Positions 1-8,141 are shown, numbered from the stretch's first letter. The stretch: DNA of 64,000 nucleotides from Polaribacter porphyrae (GCF_002954685.1 NZ_MSCN01000001.1:3080841-3144840), one strand, 5' to 3'. The notes: generated from the letters alone by a model not told the origin. A program made the numbers and translations.

Positions 1-216
1 ATTTTCATCAACATTGGTCTTGATGGCTTTGGTAATTTCTGCTTCAATTTTCTTTTTGGCTTGTAATGTTGGGTTACTAATAGTAACGTCTACATTAACT
101 TCGTTGCCAAAAATGACTACATTTTTAACATTATTATTTTCAATTAAACTTTTGCCTTCTCCTGGTGCAGTAATTGTTTCTAATGCTTGGTATATATCTT
201 GTTTTTTAAAACTCAT
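1..216 (-). CDS. Mrp/NBP35-type Fe-S carrier ATPase, N-terminal part only
   Basis: The 72 N-terminal residues are visible; the rest lies beyond the window edge. They start MSFKKQDIYQALETI and contain the TVSNP-like stretch VDVTISNPTLQ and a lysine-rich helix, which is the MIP18/DUF59-like domain found in front of the P-loop domain of Bacteroidota Mrp (ApbC/NBP35) proteins. Such proteins bind and deliver Fe-S clusters in the cytoplasm. The P-loop itself is not visible, so the assignment rests on the N-terminal domain alone. The start is the ATG at 214-216; a TAnnTTTG-type box (reverse strand TATCTTTG, 293-300) lies about 80 bases upstream. Confidence 0.75.
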   Translation of the reverse strand, partial: MSFKKQDIYQALETITAPGEGKSLIENNNVKNVVIFGNEVNVDVTISNPTLQAKKKIEAEITKAIKTNVDEN

Positions 217-292
217 ATTTAGTCTTTAAACTCTAGATTTTAGACGTTAGATTACTAAATCTCTAAACCTTATTTTTATTTAATCTACATTG

Positions 293-300
293 CAAAGATA
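293..300 (-). promoter_or_regulatory. Putative -7 box for the Mrp gene
   Basis: Reading leftwards the sequence is TATCTTTG, matching the Bacteroidota -7 consensus TAnnTTTG. No TTG at the usual 17-23 base distance is obvious, so only half of the promoter is supported. It implies a 5' leader of about 70 bases. Confidence 0.4.
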
Positions 301-404
301 CAGCTTACAAGTTATAAAATAAACCTAAAAAATTGTGTTTGTTTATGGTTTGATAGTTCAGTATTATAGTTGAAAAAATGATATTCTTGAAGGTAAAATG
401 TGTG

Positions 405-493
405 ATTATTTGTAAATTTTTCAAAAATTAGGAAATAATTGAATAAATTGTATATTTGTAATTATTTGTAAATTTTTCAAAAATTAGGAAATA
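405..493. repeat. Two identical 33-bp direct repeats with internal palindromes, upstream of fic
   Basis: Positions 405-437 and 461-493 are identical over 33 bases, starting ATTATTTGTAAATTTTTC. Each copy holds a 15-base palindrome, AATTTTT-C-AAAAATT. A TATATTTG box (451-458, TAnnTTTG class) sits between them, so the copies bracket the likely promoter; the second copy ends 9 bases before the fic ATG. This arrangement suggests paired operator sites for a dimeric regulator. Confidence 0.7.
451..458 (+). promoter_or_regulatory. Putative -7 box for fic
   Basis: TATATTTG matches TAnnTTTG exactly and lies between the two 33-bp repeats. Transcription would begin around 465, inside the second repeat, so a protein bound there would block initiation. 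No clear -33 TTG is present at the standard distance, which could mean the promoter needs an activator or is weak. Confidence 0.45.
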
Positions 494-502
494 TTTTGAA
501 TT

Positions 503-1873
503 ATGATTGAGAAAGCGCCAGAAATTGATATCGAAAGAGAGTTTGTAGGTTTAGATTATGCTTATTTGAATGATATTTTATATACAGGGCAGGAAGTAAT
601 CACAAAAATAGAAGAAGAATATCTTTATTGGGATAAAATAAAATACCTTAATCATAAAAATATAGATGATTTCAAAAGAGCAGTAAAGAGTAAAATTCTT
701 GACAAATTTATGAATAACGAATTACTTTGGATAGCCACTAAAGCATCCAGAAAATTCACTAGAATAAGGAAATATTTATTTAGTTCAAATCAAAATTATA
801 TAAGATACTACTACAATGAAAATAATTATCTACGACAAAAACTTCATTATTTAGATTTTAACTTTGGAGCAGGTTTACAAAAAGAACAACTTTTATCAGA
901 ATTAGAAAAACAACAATATTTAAAGAATGCGTTGATGGAAGAAGCTTTTTTTTCATCAAAAATTGAAGGTGCAACAACAACACGTATAAAAGCGAAAGAA
1001 ATGTTGCGTAAAAATAAAAAGCCCAAAACGCATTCTGAACAGATGATATTGAATAATTATAAAACGATTCAATTTATTAGTGAACAGAAAGACGAAGATA
1101 TTTCAACTGAAAAATTATTTGAACTACATAAACTAGTTACCGAAAATACTTTAGAAAATGAATTTGTAGGTGGTTTTAGAACTAACAATGAAATTAACGT
1201 TGTCAATGAAATTACAGGAGAAATAGTACACACTCCTCCAAATTTTGAAGAACTTGAAGGTTTAATGGATTCTTTTGTAGAGTTTTTTAATAATAATCCA
1301 AAAGAAGATTTTATTCATCCTATAGTAAAAGCAAGTATTTTACATTTTTTGATTGGCTATATTCATCCTTTTGTAGATGGAAATGGACGAACTGCAAGAG
1401 CTATTTTTTATTGGTATTTATTAAAAAATGGGTATTGGTTAACGGAATATTTATCCATTTCTAGAGTAATTATGCAAACAAAAGTACAATATGAAAAAGC
1501 TTACATCTATACTGAAATTGATGATATGGATGTTACTTATTTTATTCATTATCAAGTAAAAGTATTATTAAAAGCTTTTGAAGACTTAAAGAAATATGTT
1601 GCAAAAAAGAAAAAAGAAGAGGTAAAACTTTTAAAATTTTTGCAACAGCCAGAAATTAATGAGAGACAGGCAGAAATATTGTACAAATTAGAAAAAAACG
1701 CTACAAAATCTTTTACAGTAAAAGAGATTGAAAATACGTACGCTGTAACCAATCAAACTGCAAGAACTGATATTGAAGAATTGGTAGAAAGAGGTTTTTT
1801 AAAGAAAGTTGCGATCAATAAAAAAAGTTATAATTATTGGAAAGGAGATACATTTGATGAAACTTTTTTGTAA
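503..1873 (+). CDS. Fic family protein (AMPylator-type) with C-terminal winged helix
   Basis: 456 residues. The Fic core motif HPFVDGNGRTAR is intact at residues 288-299, with the catalytic His288 and the Asp/Asn-Gly-Arg anion-binding loop. Upstream, SSKIEG at 151-156 fits the class II inhibitory helix motif (S/T)xxxE(G/N), so the enzyme is probably self-inhibited until activated. Residues 385-450 look like a DeoR-like winged helix (VKEIENTYAVTNQTARTDIEEL), common in Fic proteins that bind DNA. Residues 1-125 form an extra N-terminal region that I do not recognise. The family transfers AMP or another nucleotide monophosphate onto protein hydroxyls; the target is unknown. The gene is monocistronic, with duplicated palindromes around its promoter, which fits autoregulation. 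Confidence 0.9.
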   Translation: MIEKAPEIDIEREFVGLDYAYLNDILYTGQEVITKIEEEYLYWDKIKYLNHKNIDDFKRAVKSKILDKFMNNELLWIATKASRKFTRIRKYLFSSNQNYIRYYYNENNYLRQKLHYLDFNFGAGLQKEQLLSELEKQQYLKNALMEEAFFSSKIEGATTTRIKAKEMLRKNKKPKTHSEQMILNNYKTIQFISEQKDEDISTEKLFELHKLVTENTLENEFVGGFRTNNEINVVNEITGEIVHTPPNFEELEGLMDSFVEFFNNNPKEDFIHPIVKASILHFLIGYIHPFVDGNGRTARAIFYWYLLKNGYWLTEYLSISRVIMQTKVQYEKAYIYTEIDDMDVTYFIHYQVKVLLKAFEDLKKYVAKKKKEEVKLLKFLQQPEINERQAEILYKLEKNATKSFTVKEIENTYAVTNQTARTDIEELVERGFLKKVAINKKSYNYWKGDTFDETFL

Positions 1874-1879
1874 AGATTG

Positions 1880-1964
1880 ATGAGATACTGAAAAGACCTT
1901 TCGACTGCGCTCAAGGTGACAAACAGAATACGTTAAAGATTCTTCATTTCATTCAGAATGACAA
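1880..1964. repeat. Dispersed intergenic element
   Basis: The convergent gap between fic and the alkyltransferase-like gene holds a GAGATACTG start, a TTTCGACTGCGCTC segment with AAGGTGACA, and a second arm ending in CAGAATGACA. It resembles the other GTCATT/GAGATT-ended elements of this window. It may also act in both directions as a transcript end, but no clear T-run terminator is visible. Confidence 0.5.
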
Positions 1965-1965
1965 G

Positions 1966-2298
1966 TTATAACTCATTCATAGGATTCCAAAAAACAGTAT
2001 CTAAATCTTGAATTTGATTGTCAATGACTTTTATACCCTCACTCTCTAATAATTGTTGCATTAAGTTGGTTCCATCAAAATGATGTTTGCCAGTAAGTAG
2101 GCCTTTTTTATTTACCACTCTGTGTGCAGGAACTTCTGGTTGTTGATTACCTGAATTGTTCATGGCCCAACCTACCATTCTTGCAGATCTTGCTGAACCT
2201 AAATACGTAGCAATTGCTCCATAGCTGGTTACTCTACCAAAAGGAATTTGACGAGCAACATCATATACTTTATCAAAAAAATTATCGTTTTTAGTCAT
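1966..2298 (-). CDS. Alkyltransferase-like protein (ATL, MGMT family)
   Basis: 110 residues, equal to only the C-terminal DNA-binding domain of O6-alkylguanine-DNA alkyltransferases. The active-site PCHRV is replaced by PAHRV at 57-61, so the acceptor cysteine is missing (Ala58). The SARSARMVG segment (35-43) carries the arginine finger used for base flipping. ATL proteins bind O6-alkylguanine, flip it, and hand it to nucleotide excision repair rather than removing the alkyl group. The gene is convergent with fic. Start ATG at 2296-2298; the length is normal for the family. Confidence 0.88.
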   Translation of the reverse strand: MTKNDNFFDKVYDVARQIPFGRVTSYGAIATYLGSARSARMVGWAMNNSGNQQPEVPAHRVVNKKGLLTGKHHFDGTNLMQQLLESEGIKVIDNQIQDLDTVFWNPMNEL

Positions 2299-2416
2299 AA
2301 AAAAGTAGATATAAATTATTAATCCTTACTTAAGTAAAATTAATCTTTTTTTAATCACTTCATTAAAAAAATTAAACTCCAAAAAAATAAAGTTTCTTTT
2401 TATGTGTTTTATTTTT

Positions 2417-3184
2417 ATGAAAAAACTTATTGTATTTATTTTTTTAATACTGGGTTTAACTCTTTATTCGCAAAAAACCATTCATGTTTTTGTAGCTTTA
2501 TGTGATAATATCAATCAAGGTATTGTACCAGTGCCAAAAAAGTTAGGCAATGGACAAAACCCAAAAACAAATTTATATTGGGGTGCTTTATATGGAGTGA
2601 AAACCCACTTTAAAAGAAGTAATGATTGGACTTTTATTAAAAAAATTAAAAGTAAAAATCCTAAAATTTTAGAAAGAGTTTTGTTTAAACATAAAACTTC
2701 TAATATTTATCTTTTGGCTGATGCTTATGATGGAAAATATATAAAGAATACAACAATTGATTTTTTAGAAGCTTCTGCTGGGCACAATTCTGAAACTATA
2801 AAACATGATAATATAACTCTAAAGTTTGGTGGTGATGTAAAATTGTTAAGTTATGTTGGTCATGATGGATTAATGGAGTTTTCTGTAAAAGGAAATTTTA
2901 TACCTAAAAATACTACTAGAAGAGATGTCATTATTTTAGCTTGTATTAGTAAAAACTATTTTAAACCTTATATTAAAAAAACAAAGGCAAACCCTTTAGT
3001 TTGGACAACTGGGTTAATGGCTCCTGAAGCCTATACCTTAAAATGGGCAATTGATGGTTGGATTAAAAACGAGACTGACTTACAAATTAGAGAACGAGCT
3101 GCAAAAGCCTATAATAATTACCAAAAATGTGGTTTAAAAGGTGCTAAAAGATTATTAGTAACCGGTTTTAAAGTTGATAAATAA
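2417..3184 (+). CDS. Secreted protein of unknown function
   Basis: I chose the ATG at 2417 rather than the ATG at 2402, because it begins a standard signal peptide (MKKLIVFIFLILGLTLYSQ, cleavage before the Lys-Thr-Ile). The mature part is about 237 residues and basic. It starts with a beta-strand, IHVFVALCDN, followed by a conserved-looking Gln-Gly-Ile-Val-Pro-Val-Pro segment and the patch YWGALYGVKTHFK. A later segment reads WTTGLMAPEAYTLKWAIDGW. I recall similar uncharacterised proteins in other bacteria but can name no function. It is probably periplasmic. It converges on the DinB-like gene with no gap. Confidence 0.7.
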   Translation: MKKLIVFIFLILGLTLYSQKTIHVFVALCDNINQGIVPVPKKLGNGQNPKTNLYWGALYGVKTHFKRSNDWTFIKKIKSKNPKILERVLFKHKTSNIYLLADAYDGKYIKNTTIDFLEASAGHNSETIKHDNITLKFGGDVKLLSYVGHDGLMEFSVKGNFIPKNTTRRDVIILACISKNYFKPYIKKTKANPLVWTTGLMAPEAYTLKWAIDGWIKNETDLQIRERAAKAYNNYQKCGLKGAKRLLVTGFKVDK

Positions 3185-3646
3185 CTATTTTAAAATACTC
3201 TTAATAATTTTTAAATGATGATTGGTATGAGTTTCTAAAAACCGAACAACTCTTACTTTATTTATATTACCAAATATAGGATGTTTAAAGTAAGCGTTTT
3301 CATTCAAACTAGATATATCTTGTATATTCTTTTTAGCTATTACAAGTTGATTTATAATATCTTCTTTTAAAATAATCTTTGGAGGTAGTACTCTTTTTGG
3401 TGCTTTTGCTTTTCCTTTTGGGAAGTGACCTATTGTAAAAAATACTTTTCCAAGAAAACTAAAATTATCTTTATAAGAGCCAACATCAGAAGTTTTCATA
3501 GTAGTAATTACACCATTAATTACTTTTAAACTATGGTCTAAGTGCCAGCCAACTGTTGCTTTTGATATTTTTAGTTTTGATTTTTCAAATTGAGTAATGT
3601 AACTTTCTATCTCGTTTAATTTGTGTTCTAAAGAAACAATATTCAT
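3185..3646 (-). CDS. DinB-like/DUF1569 family protein
   Basis: 153 residues. VGWHLDHS at 32-39 and the near C-terminal HTNHHLKII (140-148) supply the histidines that bind metal in the DinB four-helix-bundle superfamily; HPIFG in the middle fits DUF1569 members. Function is not established; family members are thought to be metal-dependent thiol transferases or hydrolases. Its stop codon directly abuts the convergent secreted-protein gene. The start ATG (3644-3646) follows the ahcY terminator region, so the gene probably has its own promoter. Confidence 0.72.
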   Translation of the reverse strand: MNIVSLEHKLNEIESYITQFEKSKLKISKATVGWHLDHSLKVINGVITTMKTSDVGSYKDNFSFLGKVFFTIGHFPKGKAKAPKRVLPPKIILKEDIINQLVIAKKNIQDISSLNENAYFKHPIFGNINKVRVVRFLETHTNHHLKIIKSILK

Positions 3647-3666
3647 CCTTTAATTTTTTCTAATAT

Positions 3667-3700
3667 ATAAAAATCCCTACAAATTAATGTAAGGATTTTA
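3667..3700 (-). terminator. Probable intrinsic terminator of ahcY
   Basis: Reading leftwards, AATCCTTACA and TGTAGGGATT pair around a short AT loop, and a run of T residues follows. It lies about 100 bases after the ahcY stop and just before the DinB-like gene. Confidence 0.55.
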
Positions 3701-3708
3701 GAGTTTTA

Positions 3709-3736
3709 TGAGATTTCTCCACAAGGTCGAAATGAC
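3709..3736. repeat. Dispersed intergenic element, short form
   Basis: TGAGATTTCTCC at one end and GAAATGAC at the other, the signature of the dispersed elements elsewhere in the window, here with only a few bases between the two halves. Confidence 0.5.
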
Positions 3737-3796
3737 ATTTAGCTTTTAAATTTAAGTTGCTATTAATAACTAACAACAAACAACTAAAAACTGTTT

Positions 3797-5110
3797 TTAG
3801 TATCTATAGTGCTCAGGTTTATAAGGACCTTCTTGAGTAACACCAATATATTCAGCTTGGTCTTGACGCAATTCTGTCAACTCTACACCAATTTTGGCCA
3901 AGTGTAATTTTGCTACTTTTTCATCTAAATGTTTAGGTAACATATATACTTTGTTTTCATAAGCATCTGCATTATTCCAAAGCTCAATTTGAGCTAAAGT
4001 TTGGTTTGTAAATGAGTTACTCATTACAAAACTAGGATGCCCAGTTGCACAACCCAAGTTTACCAAACGACCTTCAGCAAGAATGATAATATCTTTACCA
4101 TCAATTGTATATTTATCTACTTGAGGTTTGATTTCTACTTTAGTATTGCCATAATTTTCGTTCAACCAAGCAATGTCTAATTCGTTGTCAAAATGTCCAA
4201 TATTACAGATAATCGTTTTGTCTTTTACACCTTTAAAATGCTCCGCTTTTACAATATCTTTATTTCCTGTAGTTGTAATAATGATATCTGCATTACCCAT
4301 AACAGTTTCTAGTTTTTTCACTTCAAAACCATCCATAGCTGCTTGTAACGCACAAATAGGGTCGATTTCTGTAACAGTTACAATAGAACCTGCACCTTTA
4401 AAAGAGGCAGCTGTACCTTTACCAACATCTCCATAACCACAAACCACAACTCTTTTACCTGCTAACATAATATCAGTTGCTCTACGAATTGCATCAACAG
4501 CAGATTCTTTACAACCATATTTGTTATCAAATTTTGATTTTGTAACAGAATCATTAATATTGATTGCTGGCATTGGTAAAGTTCCATTTTTAACACGCTC
4601 ATATAATCTATGCACTCCAGTTGTAGTTTCTTCTGATAACCCATTGATACCTTCAGCTAATTCTGGATATTGATCTAACACCATATTGGTTAAATCTCCA
4701 CCATCATCTAAAATCATGTTTAATGGTTTTCTATCTTCACCAAAAAATAAAGTTTGCTCTATACACCAATCAAATTCTTCTTCGTTCATTCCTTTCCAAG
4801 CATAAACTGGAGTTCCTGCAGCAGCAATTGCAGCAGCAGCTTGATCTTGTGTTGAGAAAATATTACAAGAACTCCAAGTAACTTCTGCACCTAAAGCTTG
4901 TAAAGTTTCTATTAAAACTGCAGTTTGGATTGTCATATGCAAACATCCTGCAATTCTTGCACCTTTTAATGGTTGAGACTCTCCATATTCTTCTCTTAAT
5001 GCCATTAATCCTGGCATTTCTGCTTCTGCCAATTCAATTTCTTTTCTTCCCCAATCTGCTAAAGAAATATCTTTAACTTTAAATGGTACGTAAGCTGTTT
5101 TTGTGCTCAT
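3797..5110 (-). CDS. ahcY: S-adenosylhomocysteine hydrolase
   Basis: 437 residues, the usual bacterial length. Substrate motifs [11 protein letters not shown] (56-66) and DDGGDLTN are present, the NAD-binding GYGDVGKG is at 225-232, GHFDNELDI at 305-313 and [15 protein letters not shown] at 353-367; the protein ends in the conserved KPEHYRY. It splits S-adenosylhomocysteine to adenosine and homocysteine in the cytoplasm, relieving product inhibition of methyltransferases. The start ATG (5108-5110) is preceded by a reverse-strand TATCTTTG box at 5145-5152. The phosphopantetheinyl transferase gene is divergent, 63 bases away. Confidence 0.98.
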   Translation of the reverse strand: MSTKTAYVPFKVKDISLADWGRKEIELAEAEMPGLMALREEYGESQPLKGARIAGCLHMTIQTAVLIETLQALGAEVTWSSCNIFSTQDQAAAAIAAAGTPVYAWKGMNEEEFDWCIEQTLFFGEDRKPLNMILDDGGDLTNMVLDQYPELAEGINGLSEETTTGVHRLYERVKNGTLPMPAININDSVTKSKFDNKYGCKESAVDAIRRATDIMLAGKRVVVCGYGDVGKGTAASFKGAGSIVTVTEIDPICALQAAMDGFEVKKLETVMGNADIIITTTGNKDIVKAEHFKGVKDKTIICNIGHFDNELDIAWLNENYGNTKVEIKPQVDKYTIDGKDIIILAEGRLVNLGCATGHPSFVMSNSFTNQTLAQIELWNNADAYENKVYMLPKHLDEKVAKLHLAKIGVELTELRQDQAEYIGVTQEGPYKPEHYRY

Positions 5111-5144
5111 ATTATGTATATTTATTGTCTAAATTTTGCGATGG

Positions 5145-5152
5145 CAAAGATA
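5145..5152 (-). promoter_or_regulatory. Putative -7 box for ahcY
   Basis: The reverse strand reads TATCTTTG (TAnnTTTG class) 35 bases upstream of the ahcY ATG. No clear -33 TTG is seen. Confidence 0.45.
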
Positions 5153-5173
5153 CAACATCCTTTTTGAAAACCT

Positions 5174-5800
5174 ATGGCACTTTATAAAACTTTAACTGTT
5201 AGTTCTACTACTAAAGTATTGATTTGGAAGATTGAAGAAACTATTGATAAATTAAAATCTGGAATTTTGCTTTCTGAAAAGAGTGAAACTCGATTAAATT
5301 CGATGAAGTCTGAAATTCATCAAAAAGGATTTTTAAGTATAAGGCATTTGCTAAAAATAGCTGACTATTCAGATTTTGATTTGATTTATGATGAATTTGG
5401 AAAACCGCATTTAGAGGATGGTAAATTCATTTCTATTACACATTCTTTTACGTTTACCGCAATTATAATTTCTGATGATTTGCCTGTTGGAATTGATATT
5501 GAAAAGCAGCGTGAGAAGATTTTGAAAATTGCACATAAATTCACGCCAATTCAAGAATACAATACGATTGCTAATGTTGATGCAAAAATTAGCAAACTCA
5601 CCATTGTTTGGGCAGCAAAAGAGAGTTTGTATAAAATCTACGGAAAGAAAAAACTTTTGTTCTTGCATCATATTTATATTAATGATTTTCGCTTTGCTGA
5701 TAAAAAAACGACTGGCGAAATTCGATTTAATGGAGAAACAACTTTTTACAACATCGAATTTTTAGAGTTTGAAGGGTTTACTTGTGTATTTGCATACTAG
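5174..5800 (+). CDS. 4'-phosphopantetheinyl transferase, Sfp-like
   Basis: 208 residues. The magnesium-binding motif GIDIEKQREKI (106-116, Asp108 and Glu110) and WAAKESLYK (146-154) are the two signatures of the superfamily. The single chain of about 200 residues fits the pseudo-dimeric Sfp/HetI type rather than the small AcpS type. It attaches phosphopantetheine from coenzyme A to a serine of acyl or peptidyl carrier proteins. The carrier is not encoded nearby; in Bacteroidota it often serves fatty-acid or aryl-polyene synthesis. Start ATG at 5174. Confidence 0.9.
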   Translation: MALYKTLTVSSTTKVLIWKIEETIDKLKSGILLSEKSETRLNSMKSEIHQKGFLSIRHLLKIADYSDFDLIYDEFGKPHLEDGKFISITHSFTFTAIIISDDLPVGIDIEKQREKILKIAHKFTPIQEYNTIANVDAKISKLTIVWAAKESLYKIYGKKKLLFLHHIYINDFRFADKKTTGEIRFNGETTFYNIEFLEFEGFTCVFAY

Positions 5801-5854
5801 CTTTTGGTATGTTAATTGATAATGTATTTTTTGTCATACTAAAATATATCAACT

Positions 5855-6838
5855 ATGAAAAACATTTACTTACTATTAATAACTCTAATAATAATTTCTA
5901 GTTGCCAAAAAGATGAAAAATCTATCTTTATTTCAAAAAATCATTTCAAAGAATTTCAATTTGAAAAAACCCAAATTTTTGATTTAGATACATTGTCATT
6001 TAAATTAATTGAAGGGAAAAATGGAACAAAAATTAATTTCAATAGAGAAGATTTCGATATTTCTAAAAATGACAAAATTACTTTAGAATTAATTGAATTA
6101 TATGATTTTAAAGAAATCTTATATAGAAATATAAATACTGTTACTACTAAAAATGAGCTTTTAGAAACTAATGGTGTTTTATATATTTCTTTTAAATCTA
6201 ATGAGGAAGAAATTAATTTAAAAAAAGATAAAGTTTTATCTGTTTATCCACCTAAAGGTAAATTAAAAAACAATAATGTTTTTAAAACTCAAAAAACTTC
6301 TACTGAATTTATAAAGTGGGAAATGTTGAAAGAGGTAGATACTATTTTTCCGATATACAAAGGTGGTGGTATTTGGATGTCAACTTTTATAAAAAAAGAT
6401 TCTATAGAGTTTTATAGTAAATTAAATGAAAAATTGTCAAAATTTAAGAATTACAATTCTTTTATTAAATCTAAATATCCTAAATATTTTCTGTTAAGGA
6501 ATAGTGATTTTGGATGGATTAATATTGATAAAATAGTTGATGTAGATACTACATTAAACTTTAATCTAATAGATATAAGAAATCAATTTTTAGGCTTTAA
6601 TTTTTACATTACTTATAAAGAATTGAAGTCATTTATTTATAATTCTCGTTTAAAAAATAATTTAAAATTTGAAGAAATACCTATTAGTGGTAAAACATGG
6701 ATAACTGTTATTGGAGAAAAAGGAGGAGGCATTTTTTATGATAAAATTCCACTCAATAAAAAGTTGAATAATTCTGATATAATTTTAAAAATGAAGAAAA
6801 CCACCAACAAAAAGTTACAAGAATTATTAATCAACTAA
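5855..6838 (+). CDS. Lipoprotein of unknown function
   Basis: 327 residues with a lipoprotein signal (ISSC at 14-17, Cys17 as lipid anchor). The mature part is rich in Lys, Asn, Ile and Glu, with no domain that I recognise. It contains a glycine-rich KGGGIWMS segment near the middle and EKGGGIFYDKIPL near the end. Even higher AT content than its neighbours could point to a recently acquired or fast-evolving gene. Probably anchored at the outer membrane. It stands alone on the + strand ahead of pnuC. Confidence 0.65.
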   Translation: MKNIYLLLITLIIISSCQKDEKSIFISKNHFKEFQFEKTQIFDLDTLSFKLIEGKNGTKINFNREDFDISKNDKITLELIELYDFKEILYRNINTVTTKNELLETNGVLYISFKSNEEEINLKKDKVLSVYPPKGKLKNNNVFKTQKTSTEFIKWEMLKEVDTIFPIYKGGGIWMSTFIKKDSIEFYSKLNEKLSKFKNYNSFIKSKYPKYFLLRNSDFGWINIDKIVDVDTTLNFNLIDIRNQFLGFNFYITYKELKSFIYNSRLKNNLKFEEIPISGKTWITVIGEKGGGIFYDKIPLNKKLNNSDIILKMKKTTNKKLQELLIN

Positions 6839-6850
6839 CTTTTTACTTCT

Positions 6851-6890
6851 TACTTTTGACATTTAAAAATAATTACATTATTAAATGTCA
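6851..6890 (+). promoter_or_regulatory. pnuC promoter box and 10-bp inverted repeat covering the start codon
   Basis: TACTTTTG (6851-6858) matches TAnnTTTG. It overlaps the left arm of a perfect 10-base inverted repeat, TGACATTTAA (6857-6866) and TTAAATGTCA (6881-6890), with a 14-base spacer. The right arm contains the pnuC ATG (6885-6887). The leader would be very short, so the palindrome is more likely an operator in DNA than an RNA hairpin. Confidence 0.55.
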
Positions 6891-7517
6891 GAAATTTTTG
6901 ATTTCCTTTTTGGACAATACAAAGACTACTCTACTTTACACATCACTTTAGAAATCATTGCAGTAGTTTTTGGTTTTCTCTCTGTTTGGTTTTCTAAACA
7001 AAATAAAATCTGGGTGTTCCCTACAGGTATGATTAGTACTTCTATTTTTGTGTATTTACTCTTTAAATGGGAACTTTTAGGAGATATGATGATAAATGGA
7101 TATTATTTTATAATGAGCATTTATGGTTGGTATATTTGGACACGTAAAGTAGATGAAACGCATGTAACACCAATTTCTAGAACATCAGAAAAAGAAAAAA
7201 AGACATCTGTTTTTATATTTATTGCAACTTTAATTTTTGTTTATTTAGTTTACAATTATTTTGATAAATGGACTTCTTGGGTTGCTTATGCAGATACTTT
7301 TACTACAGCTGTTTTCTTTGTTGGTATGTGGTTGATGGCAAAACGAAAAATAGAAAATTGGTTGTTTTGGATTTTAGGAAACATCATTTCTGTACCTTTA
7401 TACTTCTATAAAGGATTTACATTCACAAGTTTTCAATATCTAGGATTCACTTTTATTGCCATTTTTGGTTATTTAGCATGGAAAAAACACTTATACAAGA
7501 ACCCATTAACATTGTAA
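6885..7517 (+). CDS. pnuC: PnuC-family vitamin transporter
   Basis: 210 residues, strongly hydrophobic, with about seven membrane segments. Diagnostic stretches are WVFPTGMISTSIFVYLLF, YGWYIWTR and the C-terminal ENWLFWILGNIISVP. PnuC proteins are facilitators for nicotinamide riboside; close relatives (PnuT, PnuX) carry thiamine or riboflavin. The last 40 bases overlap the NadR-like kinase gene, so a kinase that traps the incoming vitamin is co-translated. NAD salvage is the default reading. A TPP-riboswitch-controlled receptor 2.7 kb downstream makes thiamine a real alternative. Confidence 0.9.
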   Translation: MSEIFDFLFGQYKDYSTLHITLEIIAVVFGFLSVWFSKQNKIWVFPTGMISTSIFVYLLFKWELLGDMMINGYYFIMSIYGWYIWTRKVDETHVTPISRTSEKEKKTSVFIFIATLIFVYLVYNYFDKWTSWVAYADTFTTAVFFVGMWLMAKRKIENWLFWILGNIISVPLYFYKGFTFTSFQYLGFTFIAIFGYLAWKKHLYKNPLTL

Positions 7518-8134
7518 AAATCGTTTTGTTTGGTCCAGAATCTACTGGTAAAACAACACTTTCTCGTCAATTAGCCAATCATTACAACACAGTTTGGGCT
7601 CCAGAATTTGCACGTGAGTATTTACAAGAAAAGTGGAATAATGAGCGTAAAACTTGTGAGCAAAAAGATATTTTACCTATTGCTTTTGGGCAAATGAATC
7701 TAGAAAATAAACTTGCCCAAAAAGCAGATAAAGTTTTAATTTGTGATACAGATTTATTAGAAACCAAAGTGTATTCAGAAGAATTTTATGGTGGTTTTGT
7801 AGAACCACAGTTAAATGAAGCTGCTAAAAAAAATCAGTACGATTTGTATTTATTAACCTACATAGATACTCCTTGGGAAGCTGATGATTTAAGAGACAGA
7901 CCTAAACAACGTTTAGAAATGTTTAACGCTTTCGAAAAAGCTCTAAAAGAAAATAACAAACCATATCTTTTATTAAAAGGAGACAAAGAAACCCGTTTGC
8001 AAAAAGCCACAGAAGCTATAGATAAGATTATTGAGGATAAAGAAAATCTTCATTCATTTTCAGATAGTTTAATAGATTTAGATATGCATTTTTTACATCA
8101 AAATGGAGATTTTGGGCATTCTTATGATTATTGA
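7478..8134 (+). CDS. NadR-like ATP-binding protein (nicotinamide riboside kinase type)
   Basis: 218 residues with a P-loop GPESTGKTT at 19-27, followed by WAPEFAREYL, a NadR kinase signature, and a Walker-B-like LICDTDLLETKVY. It equals the C-terminal ribosylnicotinamide kinase domain of NadR without the repressor or adenylyltransferase domains. It should phosphorylate nicotinamide riboside taken up by PnuC. The ATG at 7478 lies inside pnuC (40-base overlap), giving tight translational coupling. A hairpin with a T-run follows at 8142-8200. Confidence 0.85.
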   Translation: MEKTLIQEPINIVKIVLFGPESTGKTTLSRQLANHYNTVWAPEFAREYLQEKWNNERKTCEQKDILPIAFGQMNLENKLAQKADKVLICDTDLLETKVYSEEFYGGFVEPQLNEAAKKNQYDLYLLTYIDTPWEADDLRDRPKQRLEMFNAFEKALKENNKPYLLLKGDKETRLQKATEAIDKIIEDKENLHSFSDSLIDLDMHFLHQNGDFGHSYDY

Positions 8135-8141
8135 TAAATAA

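Noticed and set aside
14..229. 71-residue + strand ORF at the window start
   Set aside because: The minus-strand reading gives a recognisable Mrp N-terminus through the same bases, so this is a shadow.
4173..4436. ORF of 87 residues on the + strand within ahcY
   Set aside because: It lies antisense to a certain gene; composition is that of a shadow frame and no start context supports it.
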